Source of the DNA: Brachyhypopomus gauderio
Taxonomy: Eukaryota; Chordata; Actinopteri; Gymnotiformes; Hypopomidae
Direction: 5' to 3'
Assembly: GCF_052324685.1 (NCBI RefSeq)
Contig: NC_135212.1
Location: 6,671,278-6,735,277 of the forward strand
Length of the DNA stretch: 64,000 nucleotides
Part shown: piece by piece, positions 39,090-58,960 of the stretch
Numbering within the stretch: position 1 is the first letter of the stretch
How the letters are laid out: every line of letters begins with the position of its first letter
Made by a program: the position numbers and the translations under genes
Notes under the pieces: model-generated
What the model saw: only the letters and a program-made list of their open reading frames with translations
Database searches by the model: none
What the model was told of the DNA's origin: nothing

Positions 39090-40642
39090 TATAATTCTGT
39101 AACAATACATGTAAAGCTCATTTCTATAGTAGTAAGCTAGATTCTGTTAGCTTTTTTACTGTAGTAGCTGCAGGCCACCCATGGTGCACTTGATCCACAG
39201 CAAGGCAGTAACGTCAGCCTTTGAATTGATCAGTCCTGAAGCACTTCATAAAGGGATTAGGCCTACATGTTTGAAGAATATTAGCTCCTCAACTTTACCA
39301 ACTACATTTTCAAAGTATTTGTTGTAGTATATAATGAGGTTCTGATCATTGTTACTGTAATCAGTCACTACAACAAGGAATTTATCAACAAAGTCTTAAA
39401 ACCACCATTACAGTATTAGGCATATTGTATTAGTATATTACTAATATAATAGATTCTTAAGAATTCTTAAGAATTCTTACTGTAATTATAGACCAGTTCC
39501 AATATTTATTTTCTGGGGAAGAAGTAAATTCAGCTAAATGACCTTATCAACTCAAATAGTTTACAAGAGACATTTCTGCTTTTCTGCACATCACAGCACT
39601 GAATCAGCAAAGAGTTTTAAATTATGTTTATCTACATGCTGGAAATGTATCTATTTTAGTTCTGTAAAATTGTAAAGCAGCTTTCGACACAATTGATCAT
39701 GGGATACTGCTACATCGCTACCAGGACTAGGTTGGTCTTTCTGGCCCAGTACTAAACTGATTCCATGTAAATGTTATGCTGCACTTGTAAATTACCTGGC
39801 GTGCAGAGTGGCACATGGCTCTATTATAGGACCAACACTGTTCCACCTGTACATGCTACCACTGGCAAGAGTAATTACTGTAATAAATATAGTTTTATTC
39901 CATCAGTATGTAGATGATACACAACTGTTTTTTTTCCTTTGTCTCTGACCCTTGAAAGTTCATAAACACAATTGCCTTGATGAGATTAATCCCTGGATGT
40001 TTCATAGTTTTTGTAGTTGAATAAAGATAAAACCAAAACCATCATCACGTTTGTAGAAGCCTTTACGTGCTGTCATGCCCTTGTGCCTTGGCTCTCTGAC
40101 CTACCCAAGGCTCTATTTCTAACTTACACTGGGTGCAGAACGCTAACACACACAAAACGAGGGATTACATCAAACTGTCCTCAAACAGTTCCACTGGTTA
40201 CCAGTGTCACTTAGAATTGATTTTAAGACTTCATTACTGGTTTGAGATGCTTTCATGGTCTTGTGCCACAATACGTAACTGACATGACCATTAGGCATGT
40301 GCAGCCAGGAGCACTCAGGTTAGCTCCCAGGAGGTCAGCCTTTTGGTTATGGTCCTGATCTTTGGACTTCCCTTCCTGATGTGCTGAGAGCTGACCTTAT
40401 TACTTTCAAAAGTGTTAGCATTTACTGTAATAATAAATGCAAATAGTATATTTCCTATTTTTTCATTTTTTTATTACTGTTTTCAGCTATTACTGATTTT
40501 TATTGCTCTTACTGTTATTTATCTTTCAGTTTTATTATGCCATTTTATTTTATTTTAATGTTTTTGTTGTAAAACAATAATTGTAAAGCAATGTTTCACT
40601 ACTTTTGTATAAAAGGTGCTATATAAATAAATGTTACACAGT

Positions 40643-40685
<43 letters not shown>

Positions 40686-40968
40686 CTATACATATATGAA
40701 GTTTATTCATTAGTTTATTCATTCACTGTCCAATTTGATATAAAAGTGATAGTTCTTCAAAGATGTGAAATGGTTCAGCACTTTTGAAGTTTTGTATGTG
40801 TGTAACCAACAACTACAAAATAAGAGAAAGAGAAATCCACAGCCAAGTTCATTTAGATATTATTGATAATATCTCACCAAAAAAATGAAAGCCCTCTGGC
40901 ATGAGGAAGCCATCTGCAGGAGACATCTGCAGGGCTCCCATCATGTCGGGGCTGGTCCACTCCGTCAT
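26747..40968 (-). CDS. nr1h4: Bile-acid receptor FXR, nuclear receptor NR1H4, 9 coding exons
   Basis: Ligand-dependent transcription factor controlling bile-acid synthesis and transport; it binds DNA with RXR. Coding exons: 40968-40878, 37913-37539, 36671-36531, 33146-33007, 32291-32193, 31932-31833, 31674-31528, 28070-27957, 26985-26747. Phases agree at every join, giving about 481 aa (human 472-486). The start ATG has an in-frame TAA upstream. The N-terminal A/B domain runs to about 130. The first zinc finger is [20 protein letters not shown] with P-box EGCKG. The second is encoded with [14 protein letters not shown] up to GMLAEC at about 203. The hinge starts [15 protein letters not shown]. 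Ligand-domain landmarks are [27 protein letters not shown] and the C-terminal activation helix [10 protein letters not shown]. The hinge lacks the mammalian MYTG insert. Several junctions abut tandem repeats. In human, SLC17A8 is also the neighbour. Confidence 0.95.
27211..27300. repeat. (GA)n microsatellite in nr1h4
   Basis: About 85 bases of GA dinucleotide in the last intron of nr1h4. Confidence 0.96.
27856..27949. repeat. (GT)n microsatellite at the nr1h4 exon 8 donor
   Basis: On the gene strand the intron begins GTGAGCACGCGCACACAC, so the dinucleotide run starts within about ten bases of the exon end at 27957. Confidence 0.95.
28081..28816. repeat. Minisatellite, about 34-bp unit, about 21 copies, at the nr1h4 exon 8 acceptor
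   Basis: The unit GAGAGTCTAACACAGCCATG plus TAGATCTAAGGACAG is repeated with small length and base variants (GAACTAAAGACAG, GAACAG). The array starts about ten bases upstream, in gene orientation, of the acceptor at 28071, so it supplies most of the 3' end of that intron. Confidence 0.95.
29600..29860 (-). mobile_element. tRNA-derived SINE with adjacent (CA)n
   Basis: On the minus strand the sequence reads a possible A box (TGGCCTGGTGGGGCAGTCAT) and then a B box (GGGTTCGATTCCC, plus-strand 29768-29780). A GC-rich body (TGCTCCCCGGGCGCCGG) follows, ending in a (TG)n run at 29618-29642. The internal promoter order and spacing fit a tRNA-derived SINE. It lies in nr1h4 intron 7, antisense-neutral with respect to coding exons. 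Confidence 0.7.
32752..32824. repeat. (GT)n microsatellite in nr1h4 intron 4
   Basis: About 70 bases of GT with one ATGT interruption. Confidence 0.96.
33157..34070. repeat. 38-bp tandem array at the nr1h4 exon 4 acceptor, split by an insertion
   Basis: The unit CAGTCCACCAAAGCAAAGAT plus CACACACTGTTCTTAGAT repeats about 4.6 times at 33157-33332. It resumes with more diverged copies at 33889-34070 after an inserted dispersed repeat. The nearest copy ends about ten bases upstream, in gene orientation, of the exon 4 acceptor (exon start 33146). Confidence 0.9.
33333..33888 (-). mobile_element. Dispersed retroelement-like repeat nested in the 38-bp array
   Basis: It interrupts the 38-bp tandem array, so its limits can be inferred. 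GATTACA occurs at the left join (about 33324-33330) and again at the right join (about 33884-33890), compatible with a short target duplication. The minus strand begins AATCAAATCAAATATATTTG and TATAGTGCTTTTCACAACAT and shares TAATGAGCAAGCC and GACTCAAAAGGGAACCC with the plus strand of 23866-24730. It has no coding frame. Confidence 0.75.
35000..36554 (-). repeat. 33-bp minisatellite derived from the nr1h4 exon 3/intron 3 junction, about 47 copies
   Basis: On the gene strand the unit is GGGAGATGGGGATGCTGGCT plus GAGTGTAAGTGCA, which is the exon end (coding EMGMLAEC) with its GTAAGT donor. The true donor is at 36530. Further intact GTAAGT donors in the array start at 36497, 36101, 35970, 35870, 35705 and 35441. 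Most other copies read GTTTAGTGTTTGTGC, which destroys the donor consensus and adds an in-frame TAG. The repeat fills almost half of the 3.4-kb intron. Confidence 0.95.
39000..39088. repeat. (TA)n microsatellite in nr1h4 intron 1
   Basis: About 88 bases of uninterrupted TA. Confidence 0.96.
39650..40640 (+). pseudogene. Decayed L2-type LINE fragment
   Basis: Scattered reverse-transcriptase remnants appear in order on the plus strand: [15 protein letters not shown] codons at about 39678-39715, a [13 protein letters not shown] block at about 39820-39845, and QYVDDTQLF at about 39902-39930, the catalytic aspartate box. They are followed by the usual C-terminal pattern ([12 protein letters not shown], then [17 protein letters not shown]) near 40135-40230. 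The 3' tail GGTGCTATATAAATAAATGT ends at about 40635 beside a (TC)n run (40644-40681). Many stops and indels make it inactive. It lies antisense to nr1h4 in intron 1. Confidence 0.75.
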
Positions 40969-41345
40969 CCAGAAGCCTAAGGATTAATCCCCCTACTGGA
41001 TTATAGGTCAGTTCCTCAGCGCAGGGCAGAAATGATGACGTTAATCCCAAGGGACTCCTGAAAAAAATTGATTGACATTGTTGGAAAAAAATTTATGAGA
41101 CAATTCCAAGGTGTGGAATTGCAATGGTTGATGAGACGTTTGTGAATAAAAATGGAATATGTTATTACAGGGATATTCTGCAATTGTTACAAAAACTTTA
41201 CTGGTAATCTAAAAAAGAAACAATGTGTGAAATTATGTTGTGTAAAAATGACCCAGGGAGTAATAAACTACCTACTCCATCAAACCCCAAATGTCCATAT
41301 TTAAAATATCTTTGCTAGAGAATATGTGACAACTATAGAAACCAA
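40969..41345. promoter_or_regulatory. 5' side of the nr1h4 coding start
   Basis: Directly upstream of the ATG on the gene strand is ATTAATCCTTAGGCTTCTGG. It contains an in-frame TAA and could also include an AG acceptor for an untranslated exon farther right. No TATA box or receptor element can be assigned. Confidence 0.35.
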
Positions 41346-41577
41346 GCACATTCGTGCAGTTCCACACCCAAGCACATTCGTGCAGTGTTCCCCACCCAAA
41401 CACATTTGTGCAGTGTTCCCCACCCAAGCACATTCGTGCAGTGTTCCTCAACCAAGCACATTCATGTAGTGTTCCCCACCCAAACACATTCGTGCAGCGT
41501 TCTCCACCCAAGCACATTTGTGCAGTGTTCCCCACCCAAACACATTTGTGCAGCGTTCTCCACCCAAGCACATCAAC
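41346..41577. repeat. 28-bp minisatellite, about 8 copies
   Basis: The unit ACCCAAGCACATTCGTGCAG plus TGTTCCCC is repeated with alternating CAAGCA and CAAACA variants. It is intergenic between nr1h4 and slc17a8, and its open frames are a by-product of the repeat. Confidence 0.92.
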
Positions 41578-41874
41578 CAATAATTAAAACGTTCTCACTG
41601 ATGATGTAGTATAAATAATACTGTACTATATTTTAATGAATATATTACATGACAACAATTCAAATCTAGAATGGACGTTTTTCTTTTAGGTCTTTTGATC
41701 AGTCTTAAGTGGTACTGAGAATTGTATGTAAGATACATTGTAAAAGATATGTCATCAGTGATGGACAAAGTGTATAAAATGACAATATCTTTTATTTTAT
41801 CTTAAGTTTGGACTTCTCCCATCAGAAGGTGATGAATCACTACAGCCTTTCCTACTCCACATAGTTAGCAGCAT

Positions 41875-42255
41875 TTCTACAATAACTGTTCCACAAACAT
41901 CGTTCTTTCAACAATGTTCTACCATCAATATTCTGCCAACACTGTTCTATCAACACTTTTCTATTAACACTGTTCTATTAACACTATTATACCAACACTG
42001 TTCTATCAACACTTTTCTATTAACACTGTTCTATTAACACTATTATACCAAAACTGTTCTATTAAAACTGTTCTACCAACACTGTCCTATTAACACTATT
42101 ATACCAACACTGTCCTATTAACACTATTATACCAACACTATTCTATTAACACTATTATACAAACACTGTTCTATTAAAACTGTTCTACCAACACTGTCCT
42201 ATTAACACTATTATACCAACACTGTTCTATTAACGCTATTCTACCAACACCGTTC
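41875..42255. repeat. Irregular minisatellite of AACACTGTTCTATT words
   Basis: Words such as CCAACACTGTTCTATTAACA and CTATTATACCAACACTG alternate in a higher-order pattern over about 380 bases. Confidence 0.85.
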
Positions 42256-44579
42256 ACAGCAGAATTACATCCCTCCTATTCCTCTTATTTGATATTACGT
42301 TGCAGCTGAGCGTTTGTATGGCTTTTTCTAGTATTCAGATCTAGTGATATGTATGTTATTGATGTAATTGATGACCTGTTCAAGGCTTCACAGACCTTTG
42401 ACCTGTCCTCACTGTTCCATAATTAAGCTCTGAGCACGGCTGCTGTTTAAGCATCAGATGGAGATTTCAGACTGACCAAATATCAGATTCCACAAATGCA
42501 CCTGTTTGGTACAGGCCCAAAGGCCACCAGACTGATTTAACATGAAAAAGTTGTGCTTTTCCTCATAGTGCGTGGACAATGCATTGATCATAATGATTCT
42601 CAATTCTAATGAGTCTCACTTTGGGGCATATTCAGTATATTAGTACATTTGGAATTTTCAAGTTGCTGTGGTTATTTCTTTTTTTTATTAGTTGTTGGAA
42701 ACAATTTTGGAATAATAAAAATAATTCAAATAATTACCATCATGTGAAATTGCACTGCGTTGCTCCTCGAGACTCAGAGACCTTCAGTCAAATAAAACTA
42801 CTTCTCCTATATGCACAAAAACAGCAAAACCGTCCAGTTGCTATGACTCCCACATCTCCAAAAAGCCAGTCCTGGACCCTAAATCACATTCATATCATAG
42901 AAAACAAAACAAAAAAATACTCCCTCATAATTCAATGAAGTAATCATATTTGCTCACACAGTGTAACTTCTCACAGGTTCAAAACATCTGGCACCATGGT
43001 AACATATCACCCCAGAACCCCTTCAGCACAAGTGCTTGATATTTTTGATGGATATGTATAAAGCCATATCTTACCTACTCTGTCTGCCTCAGGTTGATTG
43101 TGATCTGTCTCACACACTTCGTGGCCCTGCTAACACCAGGGATCGAGGAGACACATGCAGTGTGTGCAGTGCGGAGCCCAGCCTGTGGGGGTGGGCTCAT
43201 GGTGAGAGAGGACAGTGGTTATTAATTAAACTCTTACTACATGTGTGCTAATACACCTCCCCCTGCTCCGTCTGTGTCTTCTCCCATCAGCACTGAGCTT
43301 CAGTGGACGGCCCCCCAAATCACAACCGCCCAACACCTCCTACAGAGACAAGACTAAAGCACGTCCATCTCCCAGACACAAGCTGTGGGTACACACAGAC
43401 GCACATACACACACAAGTGTGTGCACCCAAAGCTGTGACACCATAAATTCTTTCATTCCGTGTTGTACAAAGAAAGCTCAAATCAGAGTCTGCAGGATGT
43501 TGTGTGTTAGTGGGTGTCCCAGTTGTGAAGCTCTTAGAAGCTGGTTGTTCACCCATAACAAGTGTACATTATGAGAAGATCTATGAGTCCTAGCAAATGG
43601 GTTTCTGTCTATTCGACACATCGTTGAAGTAAAACAGACATTCCACATTCCACTATCACATATGTTTAATTTCATTTAGACAGCGACAGCAGCTGTTTAT
43701 GCAGTTAAACAAAAACACACAATCTGAGATACATGGAGATCAAAAATTATGTATAATGAGGTATAAGATTTTTTACTAAATGAAATGACCAATTCTAATC
43801 AACAGTGGCATCACAGTTTAAAAAAATAACCACCTGCATGAGTCATCATGGTGGAATTTAATATTTCAGATTCTTCAGTGTGATTTGCTGTGATCACACA
43901 CTGTTCTTCACCTCCAGTACGCTGAATATGAATCATCTCAGTCATTTAAGCAACAGGCCCCTAGTGGAGAGAAACTCATCCTAACTATGACAAAGGCCAG
44001 CATTCTTATAATTGCGGCCAAATCTAAAAACAAGCTCTTAATCATTGACTGGCTGTTGCTTCATCCAGACTGGGCCTTTCTGAGTCAACAAACTATTCAG
44101 AAATAAACAAAACCTTTGCCATCGGCAGGCTGCTGTGTGGGTCAGCCACTCAGAAGCAGAGTGTGTGTATGTGTGAGGGGGCTCGGTGGCCTTGTGAGAA
44201 GGACGCGTCCATGAACACATCCAAATCCACTTTAACGCTGTAGTAATGATTCTCCCTCTGCAGACTGTGGAAAAGGGTCTGGCTCTTTTGTTCACATGCT
44301 ACATAGTAGCTTTTATCAGGGGCCTGATGTGCAGTGGTTGCTTAAACCCAAACCAGGACATCAAGAGTGTTGGATTATGGATGCAGGCAATTTCTTAAAC
44401 ACTTTTATCTGATTCTGTTAAACATTGACAGATCTTTTAAAGGTACATAAAGGTAGGCAGCTTAATGTGCCAGGAAATGCTTTGCTGTTTCAGAGCCATA
44501 CAAATTGTAAAATTAATCTTGAGAGATTAAATTATCAAGCTGCTGTTTATATGGAGGAAAGACCCATCAGTGCCTGTGA
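42256..44579. other. Intergenic stretch between slc17a8 and nr1h4, no gene recognised
   Basis: I read both strands for exons with splice sites and found none I can support. A run around 43120-43240 looks GC-richer but has no recognisable protein. This stretch could hold regulatory DNA for nr1h4, which is transcribed leftward from 40968. Confidence 0.45.
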
Positions 44580-44680
44580 CAGAATCAGAGTTAGAGTCGG
44601 AATCAGAGTCAGAGTCAGAATCAGAATTAGAGTCAGAGTCAGAATCAGAGTCAGACCGAGAGTCAGAGTCAGAGTTAGTG
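44580..44680. repeat. Hexamer repeat (AGAGTC/AGAATC)n
   Basis: About 16 hexamers, mainly AGAGTC with AGAATC and AGAGTT variants. Confidence 0.93.
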
Positions 44681-45203
44681 CAAATCATACTAATGACCTG
44701 TAAGTATCACATGATCTCTCTAGACTAGAGGATGTTACCATGCTAGGGTAGGTACTGGAGTACATTACAACCAGAAACACATTATAAATGTCATGATGCA
44801 AAGAATCCAAGATATTGGATCATTTAAAACTCCTGGATCTTAATTTACAAGATTTTTAGTTTTCTTGCTTTTTATGCAATACTCACTACTCACACCCAGA
44901 CATTCGGTGTATGGGATAAAATGTTGCTTTGCTATTAATTAAACAAGCTAAGAGTGATAAAACAAGGGCTGTTTACTTCCCCATGATGAAGGCCAGCAGC
45001 GTTCTGTCAGACCTTAATGATTCAGTGCCACAGTGTAGGCGAAGCAGCCTAAATAATCTCTGAGGCCCTAGATAACAGGAACCCTGCTGGGAAGAGAACA
45101 GCTCCAGTTACTCCAGCGTCACTCTTTCCACACCACTTGGCTCATTAATAGTGTAACATGTACTAATGACACAAACTGTCCCTAAACATCACCCTGACCA
45201 CTT

Positions 45204-45205
<2 letters not shown>

Positions 45206-45291
<86 letters not shown>
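45206..45291. repeat. (TA)n microsatellite
   Basis: About 86 bases of uninterrupted TA between nr1h4 and slc17a8. Confidence 0.96.
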
Positions 45292-45296
<5 letters not shown>

Positions 45297-45931
45297 TGTG
45301 AGTGCTAAATAAATAGTTATTCATATTGATCTTTGCTTAGGCTACTGTCCCCATGACCCAAACCCGGATTAGCAGATGAGCATTCATATGGATTAGATGT
45401 TCCTTATATTGTGCCAGAGAACCTGGTTAAATACAATTCCAGTCCATTATTAAGCACTTCACAAAGTCCACATGACAATGCACAAAATAATGCAGGCAGA
45501 TAATACAAGAAATAAGACATGTGTTTTAATGCAGCTTTGAGGGTCAGTTACAACGGGCCTAGATGTGGTTGCGCAACGACATTGCAAAAGTAATGAGAAA
45601 AACTAGGAGAGTAGTTCATGTTCCCCATGGTCTTCTGAAAATATATGATTCCTTTACACATTCAGTGTTTGCCTTTTATTGCATAGCTTACAACAACAGG
45701 CAAAAAACATAAAAAAAAAAACATATTGATGCATAACCTGCCAATGCCACTGAACACATTTTAATGAAGAAAATGTGATTGTTACTTATGAAGTCATTCA
45801 TGGTTTCTTTACAATATTTAAACTTTTAATAGTTTTTGAGTCTTTTTCCCATTTTGTCCTGTGTCTGTATTGTAGAAACCTGAAAATTAACAGTGAGAAG
45901 TGAGAAGGTACACAAAGGTACTTCAGGTGGG

Positions 45932-45936
<5 letters not shown>

Positions 45937-46027
<91 letters not shown>

Positions 46028-46041
46028 TGGGGGGGGGGGGT
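45937..46041. repeat. (GT)n microsatellite with poly-G tail near the slc17a8 3' end
   Basis: About 88 bases of GT, then GGGTTGGGGGGGGGGG. It lies about 140 bases beyond the slc17a8 stop codon, so it is probably in the 3' UTR or just past it. Confidence 0.93.
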
Positions 46042-46179
46042 GTGAGTGTGGTGTGGGAGGTGCGGGGGTCACAAAAAAACCTATATATTGTGCAGTCACA
46101 TGTAATGACACGTATGTGATAAAGGAGCTATTTTAACAGGTGAAAGAGGTGACAGAACCACAGGGCCTGGACTCAGACG

Positions 46180-55683
<9,504 letters not shown>

Positions 55684-58439
55684 CTCTCTCTCCCTCTCGT
55701 AGCTCGTCTACAGATCTGTCTCTCTGGCTTGCTCTGCTCCTGCAAAGCAGGCAGGGTGTCCACCAGGCATTGATGCTTGTCCTCTGATGGTTTGGCTTCG
55801 AGTGGCTTGCTGAGGTGCGCAGGAGGGGAGAAGGGGGGATGTAGCTCCCACCCTGATGGAGGAAGAGAGAGGGGTGAGGATGTTCTGGCTGGAGGTGGCT
55901 GAGACAGGGTGGGTGAGGGGGTGTGGGGTGGGGGAGGGGGTGTAGCGGTCTCAGGTGTCCACTTTAAGGTTCCAGGACTCTGGGTTTACTCCGTTCCCTG
56001 GCATGTGCATACACATGTGCCCCAGGATGGTGCGAATTGGCAGCGAAGAAGATGAGGGAGAGTCTGGGGAAGCCGGACCCTCACGGAGCTGGCATCCTGC
56101 AGAGTGCCTCTTAGACAGGAAAGCAGGGGGAATATCCCCAGGCAGGCTTTCTCTCCGACAGGCTCAGCAGACGGTCAGGCTGCCTGCCTTCGCTCTGAAC
56201 CACACCCCTCACAGGTAGACAGGCACACTTAGCTCATTAAAGATTGAGGGCCAAGTTTGGCAGGCAGCCTCAGTGTTGGATGATAGGAGCAGGTGAAACC
56301 AGACACAGCGCTCATGTGTGCCAAGGGCACTGCCATGCTGCGTTAGCGTAGCAGCTAGAGGTTAAGCCTATCACCATCAACACTCAAACACTTCAACACT
56401 CAAACCCTCCAACTCTCAAACACTCAACACTCAAAAGAGCTGAAGGGTTGAAATGTTTTAAAAAGTTGTGAAGTTTCCACCTCTACATTTTTTACAAGTT
56501 TACACCTCTTTATTTTTTAAATAATGTAATGATGTGAAAACACCTATGCCAGCCCCTCCCTTTTTGGAAGTAATCAAAAATGTAGCATGTGTAAAACATG
56601 TAGATCTGGAGCGCTGAAGGATATTCATCTCCAACAGTGTGTGTGGAGGTGTTCTAAGCCCTAGGTGTAGGCTGGGCTGTGTGGAGAACATGTTTAATTG
56701 CATTGTTGTCTCATTAGTAAAAAGTCAGCCTTACCCCTTTGGAAGTGCCTTCTCCGATAAGTAATTGCTCACATGCCTAAAATAACCATGCAGATTGCAA
56801 TGTAATAATGGTAATGTGAAACCAGTTTGAGTGTGTTTGCTGAGGTATACAATAAATAATTGGGAGAAGTAACATTTATCCAACATTTTTTTGAAATGAC
56901 GTTTTTATTAAAATTGTAAACATAACTATTAGTATGAATGTAAACATATTTTTGGCTATGCTCTGCCACTATTATTTTTGTGCACTTAAGTTTGCATGGA
57001 AGATCTCTTTAATCTTCACTTGGGTTTAAGTAACGTTGATAATTTCCTTATATAAAATGAAAAGTGTTTAAATTCGAAACCACTTAATATAACATGGTGA
57101 TTACTATTGTTACATGGTAGGGCCAGTCAATGAACGTCTGTCAGCCATGAGCTGAAAATTCATTAGTAACATTGTGACATCTAGTGGTCTATATATGCCA
57201 TTGTAGTTAATTGCTTTTAAACCATTATTTAACAGTTGTTAGATTTATGTTACATTCTTAAAAAACAGAGAATTTCAGAATGGAATATTAGAATATGCAA
57301 TGCACCACAAAATAACAATAATTAGAAAATGTATCTTGTATTCACACCGGTTCGTTTACATTGGGCTTAGCATATACCTCCTGGGCATACAGATTAATCT
57401 TCCAGTAATTAACAAAATGTTAAACCTAACCCCTCAACAGATGAATTACTCTCAATATAAATATTTATTATGTGTTATTTAAACAGCAAAATAACGGAAC
57501 CACATACCCTTATCTACCCCATCTACACACTGCCTCAGCCCGTCAGGACACCTGCACATTCCAGGCTGACAGAAATAACAAAACAAATTATAAAGGTAGA
57601 CCGTTACACACGCACGCCCAGTTCTGCACTGCATCCTATAAACCGAAACAACCCTAATATTAATGTTAAAACAACCCTAATATTAATGGTTAAACATGTG
57701 ACGTGTTGGTTGTGCGATAACCCGAGACGTACGGTGTACGTACGTACACATATACCTAAATAAATGCTGACTTATTGTGCTGTGATGTGTTTGCTTTTAT
57801 GACAATTAAAGTCTACATGTATGAAAATAATTTTTATTTTCTCAGCAGCAAATATTAAAAATCTTCACATTGAGTTTATTTTCTTATTCCAGTAAATATT
57901 TGTTTAATATTATTATTAGGTATTTCTGAATTGTATATTACTTTAGGCAATACAGCCATAGAATAAACCATTTTGTAATTCTATTTTGTATTTTAATGTT
58001 CACAAAGGAGATTACAAGGTAATTTAAATTCCCACTTAATTCATACTCCCCAGTAAATATAATTAAATACACGAATTAATTAATAAATAAATGAATAGAA
58101 TGAAAACAATATTATGAAGAGAAGTCAAATAAGAAATGCGCAACCCAGTAAATTGCTCAGCACGTATTAAATGAACAGAATCAAAAGGGAAGACAATATA
58201 TATAAGTATTACATATATATATTGTGTATACAATTATAACAGTATAATTGTATACACAATCCTAAAAAAATTATATGAATCGAAAAGTAGCCTAATTATA
58301 ATCATACTGTACGTAACTCTAACATTGCCAATACGGCAACTAATCAAATAACATCAAATAGACAAAAATATACATTTGTGAGAAATGTCAAAAACAACCA
58401 AGACGCCTGTAAACGTATGAACCTCCTCTAAAGCGATTC
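55684..58439. other. Upstream region of slc17a8 and divergent spacer
   Basis: The first 300 bases next to the slc17a8 ATG are rich in TCTC on the plus strand and G-rich farther on (about 55810-55945) and probably contain the 5' UTR and promoter. No TATA box can be assigned. From about 56200 to 58440 the sequence is AT-rich and I see no gene or strong repeat. A short CACTCAAACACTT-type reiteration lies at about 56378-56435. Confidence 0.45.
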
Positions 58440-58902
58440 ACTTTATTCTCAAGCGACTCACTTTGCTTTGAAACGATTCCATTTACCGCCGTTGCAAAGT
58501 TAACGCTTCACCGTCAACGTTGACTCGGTCCGAGTTGCGTACGGCTGTTGAATCCGCGAGCGTAATTTTCTGCGCGTGCGTAACATCTCGCGTGACTTGC
58601 TTGTAGTAACGTGAGGGAGCGCAGCGAGAGAGGGCTGATCACGGTAGGAGGAGATACGTCTTCTTCCGCGTTTTCCCCCTATCTCAACCTCCGTGTCCAG
58701 ATTACGCCGCGTACTGTTTTCGCACGTTTCACTCTTCAAGCCTACCCCTCCCCAACTGACTTGGTTGAAAAAAGTCAAGTCAATTATACAACGTTTACTG
58801 CCCCCCCACCTCCCTGTCGTCTCGTCCCCCCCGTTTGCCACATTCACCACTGCCGTATCCACATGCATTGGAATACAGGGCCCCGGCATACCGGCTCCAG
58901 CC
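58440..58902 (+). promoter_or_regulatory. CpG-rich promoter and 5' UTR of a plus-strand gene
   Basis: CpG density rises sharply between about 58480 and 59120 compared with both flanks. The region precedes an ATG with a good donor downstream. Together with the slc17a8 start at 55683 it makes a divergent arrangement about 3.2 kb apart. Confidence 0.5.
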
Positions 58903-58960
58903 ATGTCGGCGAGCGATGCAGCGGCTCCCGGCGGTGACAGAGCGGCGAGAGAAGAGACAG
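58903..58960 (+). CDS. Probable first coding exon of an unidentified gene
   Basis: The ATG at 58903, in the context CCAGCCATGTCGG, opens a frame reading MSASDAAAPGGDRAAREET. It runs into a GTAGGT donor at 58961 after the first base of a codon. The low-complexity, alanine-rich, charged start is typical of a disordered N-terminus and does not identify a family. Placement in a CpG-rich block supports a real promoter-proximal exon. No second exon was recognised up to the retrotransposon at the window's right end, so the gene would have a first intron longer than 3.5 kb or continue beyond the window. An upstream ATG at 58863 is in another frame. Confidence 0.45.
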
